Shown piece by piece: positions 63,034 through 64,000 of a stretch of DNA of 64,000 bases. A model generated the notes under the pieces. That model did not search any database. It saw nothing but the letters and a program-made list of their open reading frames with translations, and was not told the DNA's origin. Position 1 is the first letter of the stretch; every line of letters begins with the position of its first letter. Both the position numbers and the translations under genes were made by a program. This DNA comes from Caballeronia fortuita (GTDB taxonomy: Bacteria > Pseudomonadota > Gammaproteobacteria > Burkholderiales > Burkholderiaceae). The stretch lies in contig NZ_FCNX02000001.1 in assembly GCF_001544835.2 (NCBI RefSeq), positions 186,001-250,000 of the forward strand, read 5' to 3'.

Positions 63034-63060
63034 ACGGGCCGTCTCGCGACGGCCCGTTTT
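63034..63060. terminator. Bidirectional terminator between rlpA and rsmI
   Basis: ACGGGCCGTC (63034-63043) and GACGGCCCGT (63048-63057) form a 10-bp stem with loop TCGC, followed by four T on the plus strand. It separates convergent rlpA and rsmI. Confidence 0.75.
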
Positions 63061-63971
63061 CATTGCTCGTCGCGTTTTGCGAGTTTGAGCGCGCGTTCGT
63101 ACAGCGCGTTGCGCGATGCGCCCGTCAAAGTCGCCGCGATGCGCGCCGCGCTCTTCACCGACAACTCTTCCAGCAGCGTCGAAAGCAGCGCATCGTGGGC
63201 GTCGTCGGCGTCTTGCGCTTCTGGCGCGCCTTCCACCACCAGAACGAATTCCCCGCGCTGACGATTGGCATCGCCTTCGAGCCACGTTGGCCCTTCGGCC
63301 AGGGTGCAGCGATGCAGGCTCTCATGTAACTTCGTCAGCTCACGGGCGATCAGCAATTGCCGTCCGCCGCCGAACGCCTCGCCGAGCGCGCGCGTCGTTT
63401 CGACGATGCGATGCGGCGCCTCGTAGAACACCAGCGCCATCGGATGATTCGCGAGCGCGCGTAGTTGCGTGGCGCGCTGCTTGGCCTTCGTCGGCAGAAA
63501 ACCGACGAACGAGAAGCCGCTGACCCACGCGCCCGCCGCGCTGAGGGCGGTCGTGAGCGCGCTCGCGCCGGGCAGCGGAATGACCGGCAAACCGGCTTCG
63601 CGGACGGCATCGACGAGACGCGCGCCGGGGTCCGAGATGCCGGGCGTGCCGGCGTCGGACACGCACGCGATGCGCTCGCCGTGCCTGAGATGCTCGATCA
63701 CGCGTTCGGCGGCGCTGCGCTCGTTGTGCTCGTGCACGGCGATCGACGGCTTCGAGATGCCGTAGCGCGCGAGCAATTGCGCGGTGTTGCGCGTGTCCTC
63801 GGCGGCGATGCGGTCAACGAGCGCGAGCACGTGCAGCGCGCGCACGGTGATGTCGGCGGTATTGCCGATCGGGGTCGCGACGACATAGAGCGCGCCCGTC
63901 GGATAGTGCTGCCCGGCGGCGAGTTCGGAGATCTGAAGCATGAGCGCGGGCATCGAAGGAAAGGACGTCAT
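63060..63971 (-). CDS. rsmI: 16S rRNA 2'-O-ribose methyltransferase RsmI (C1402)
   Basis: Methylates the ribose of C1402 in the ribosomal decoding centre. The 303-aa protein has the SPOUT-like tetrapyrrole-methylase fold motifs LYVVATPIGNTADITVRAL, AAEDTRNTAQLL, CVSDAGTPGISDPG and FVGFLPTKAKQR. A C-terminal extension of about 40 residues includes the helix SVKSAARIAATLTGASRNALYERAL. It is divergent from whatever lies past the window end. Confidence 0.96.
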   Translation of the reverse strand: MTSFPSMPALMLQISELAAGQHYPTGALYVVATPIGNTADITVRALHVLALVDRIAAEDTRNTAQLLARYGISKPSIAVHEHNERSAAERVIEHLRHGERIACVSDAGTPGISDPGARLVDAVREAGLPVIPLPGASALTTALSAAGAWVSGFSFVGFLPTKAKQRATQLRALANHPMALVFYEAPHRIVETTRALGEAFGGGRQLLIARELTKLHESLHRCTLAEGPTWLEGDANRQRGEFVLVVEGAPEAQDADDAHDALLSTLLEELSVKSAARIAATLTGASRNALYERALKLAKRDEQ

Positions 63972-64000
63972 TTTGCCACGCGCGATTCGCCTCGCCCGCC

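Overview
The window is GC-rich bacterial chromosome of a Burkholderiaceae member (Burkholderia, Paraburkholderia or Caballeronia type). This rests on gene content and on protein details: a complete gsp cluster in the Burkholderia order D-E-F-C-G-H-I-J-K-L-M-N, a DksA with a single cysteine, the rsmI/rlpA/metK/lpxL/dapF/xerC neighbourhoods, and an H-NS protein of the short beta-proteobacterial type. I see no prophage, insertion sequence, CRISPR array, rRNA or tRNA. The region looks like stable core genome with a few accessory operons.

Layout: 1-77 is the start of a truncated exported protein. 666-12093 is the type II secretion operon: secretin, ATPase, platform, five pseudopilins and the L-M-N assembly proteins. 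12098-16485 is a drug-efflux locus with a NodT-type outer-membrane channel, a MarR repressor and an EmrB-type pump. 16487-20109 holds a lipoprotein, gshA and ada. 20421-24741 carries hslUV, dksA and a CobW-type metal GTPase. 24852-29551 runs rlmI, xerC, DUF484, dapF and lpxL on the minus strand. It faces metK (29805-30992), which has its own leader.

31117-40778 is mixed metabolism and signalling: an Old Yellow Enzyme, a PhyH dioxygenase, MscS, an aldo/keto reductase, ferredoxin-NADP reductase, a soluble NarX/NarL-like two-component pair and an amino-acid permease. 41004-48343 is a compact seven-gene molybdenum hydroxylase operon of the Cox type: the S, L and M subunits with D, E, G and XdhC maturation factors. 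48471-50436 is a convergent pair of PepSY membrane proteins, each behind a Fur-box-like site. 50614-63971 contains srkA, two MFS carriers, a dienelactone hydrolase, a branched-chain amino-acid binding protein, H-NS, a cation diffusion facilitator, an Lrp regulator, an exonuclease, a metallo-hydrolase, rlpA and rsmI.

The two most unusual signals are non-coding. First, the metK leader (about 29644-29807) has a perfect 15-bp hairpin that buries the Shine-Dalgarno and the first base of the GTG start. An upstream segment could compete for its left arm, so it looks like a translational switch for S-adenosylmethionine synthase. Second, the ada-hslU gap holds a promoter, two tandem CTCCTCC anti-Shine-Dalgarno words and an intrinsic terminator within about 100 bp, which predicts a small RNA of roughly 60 nt.
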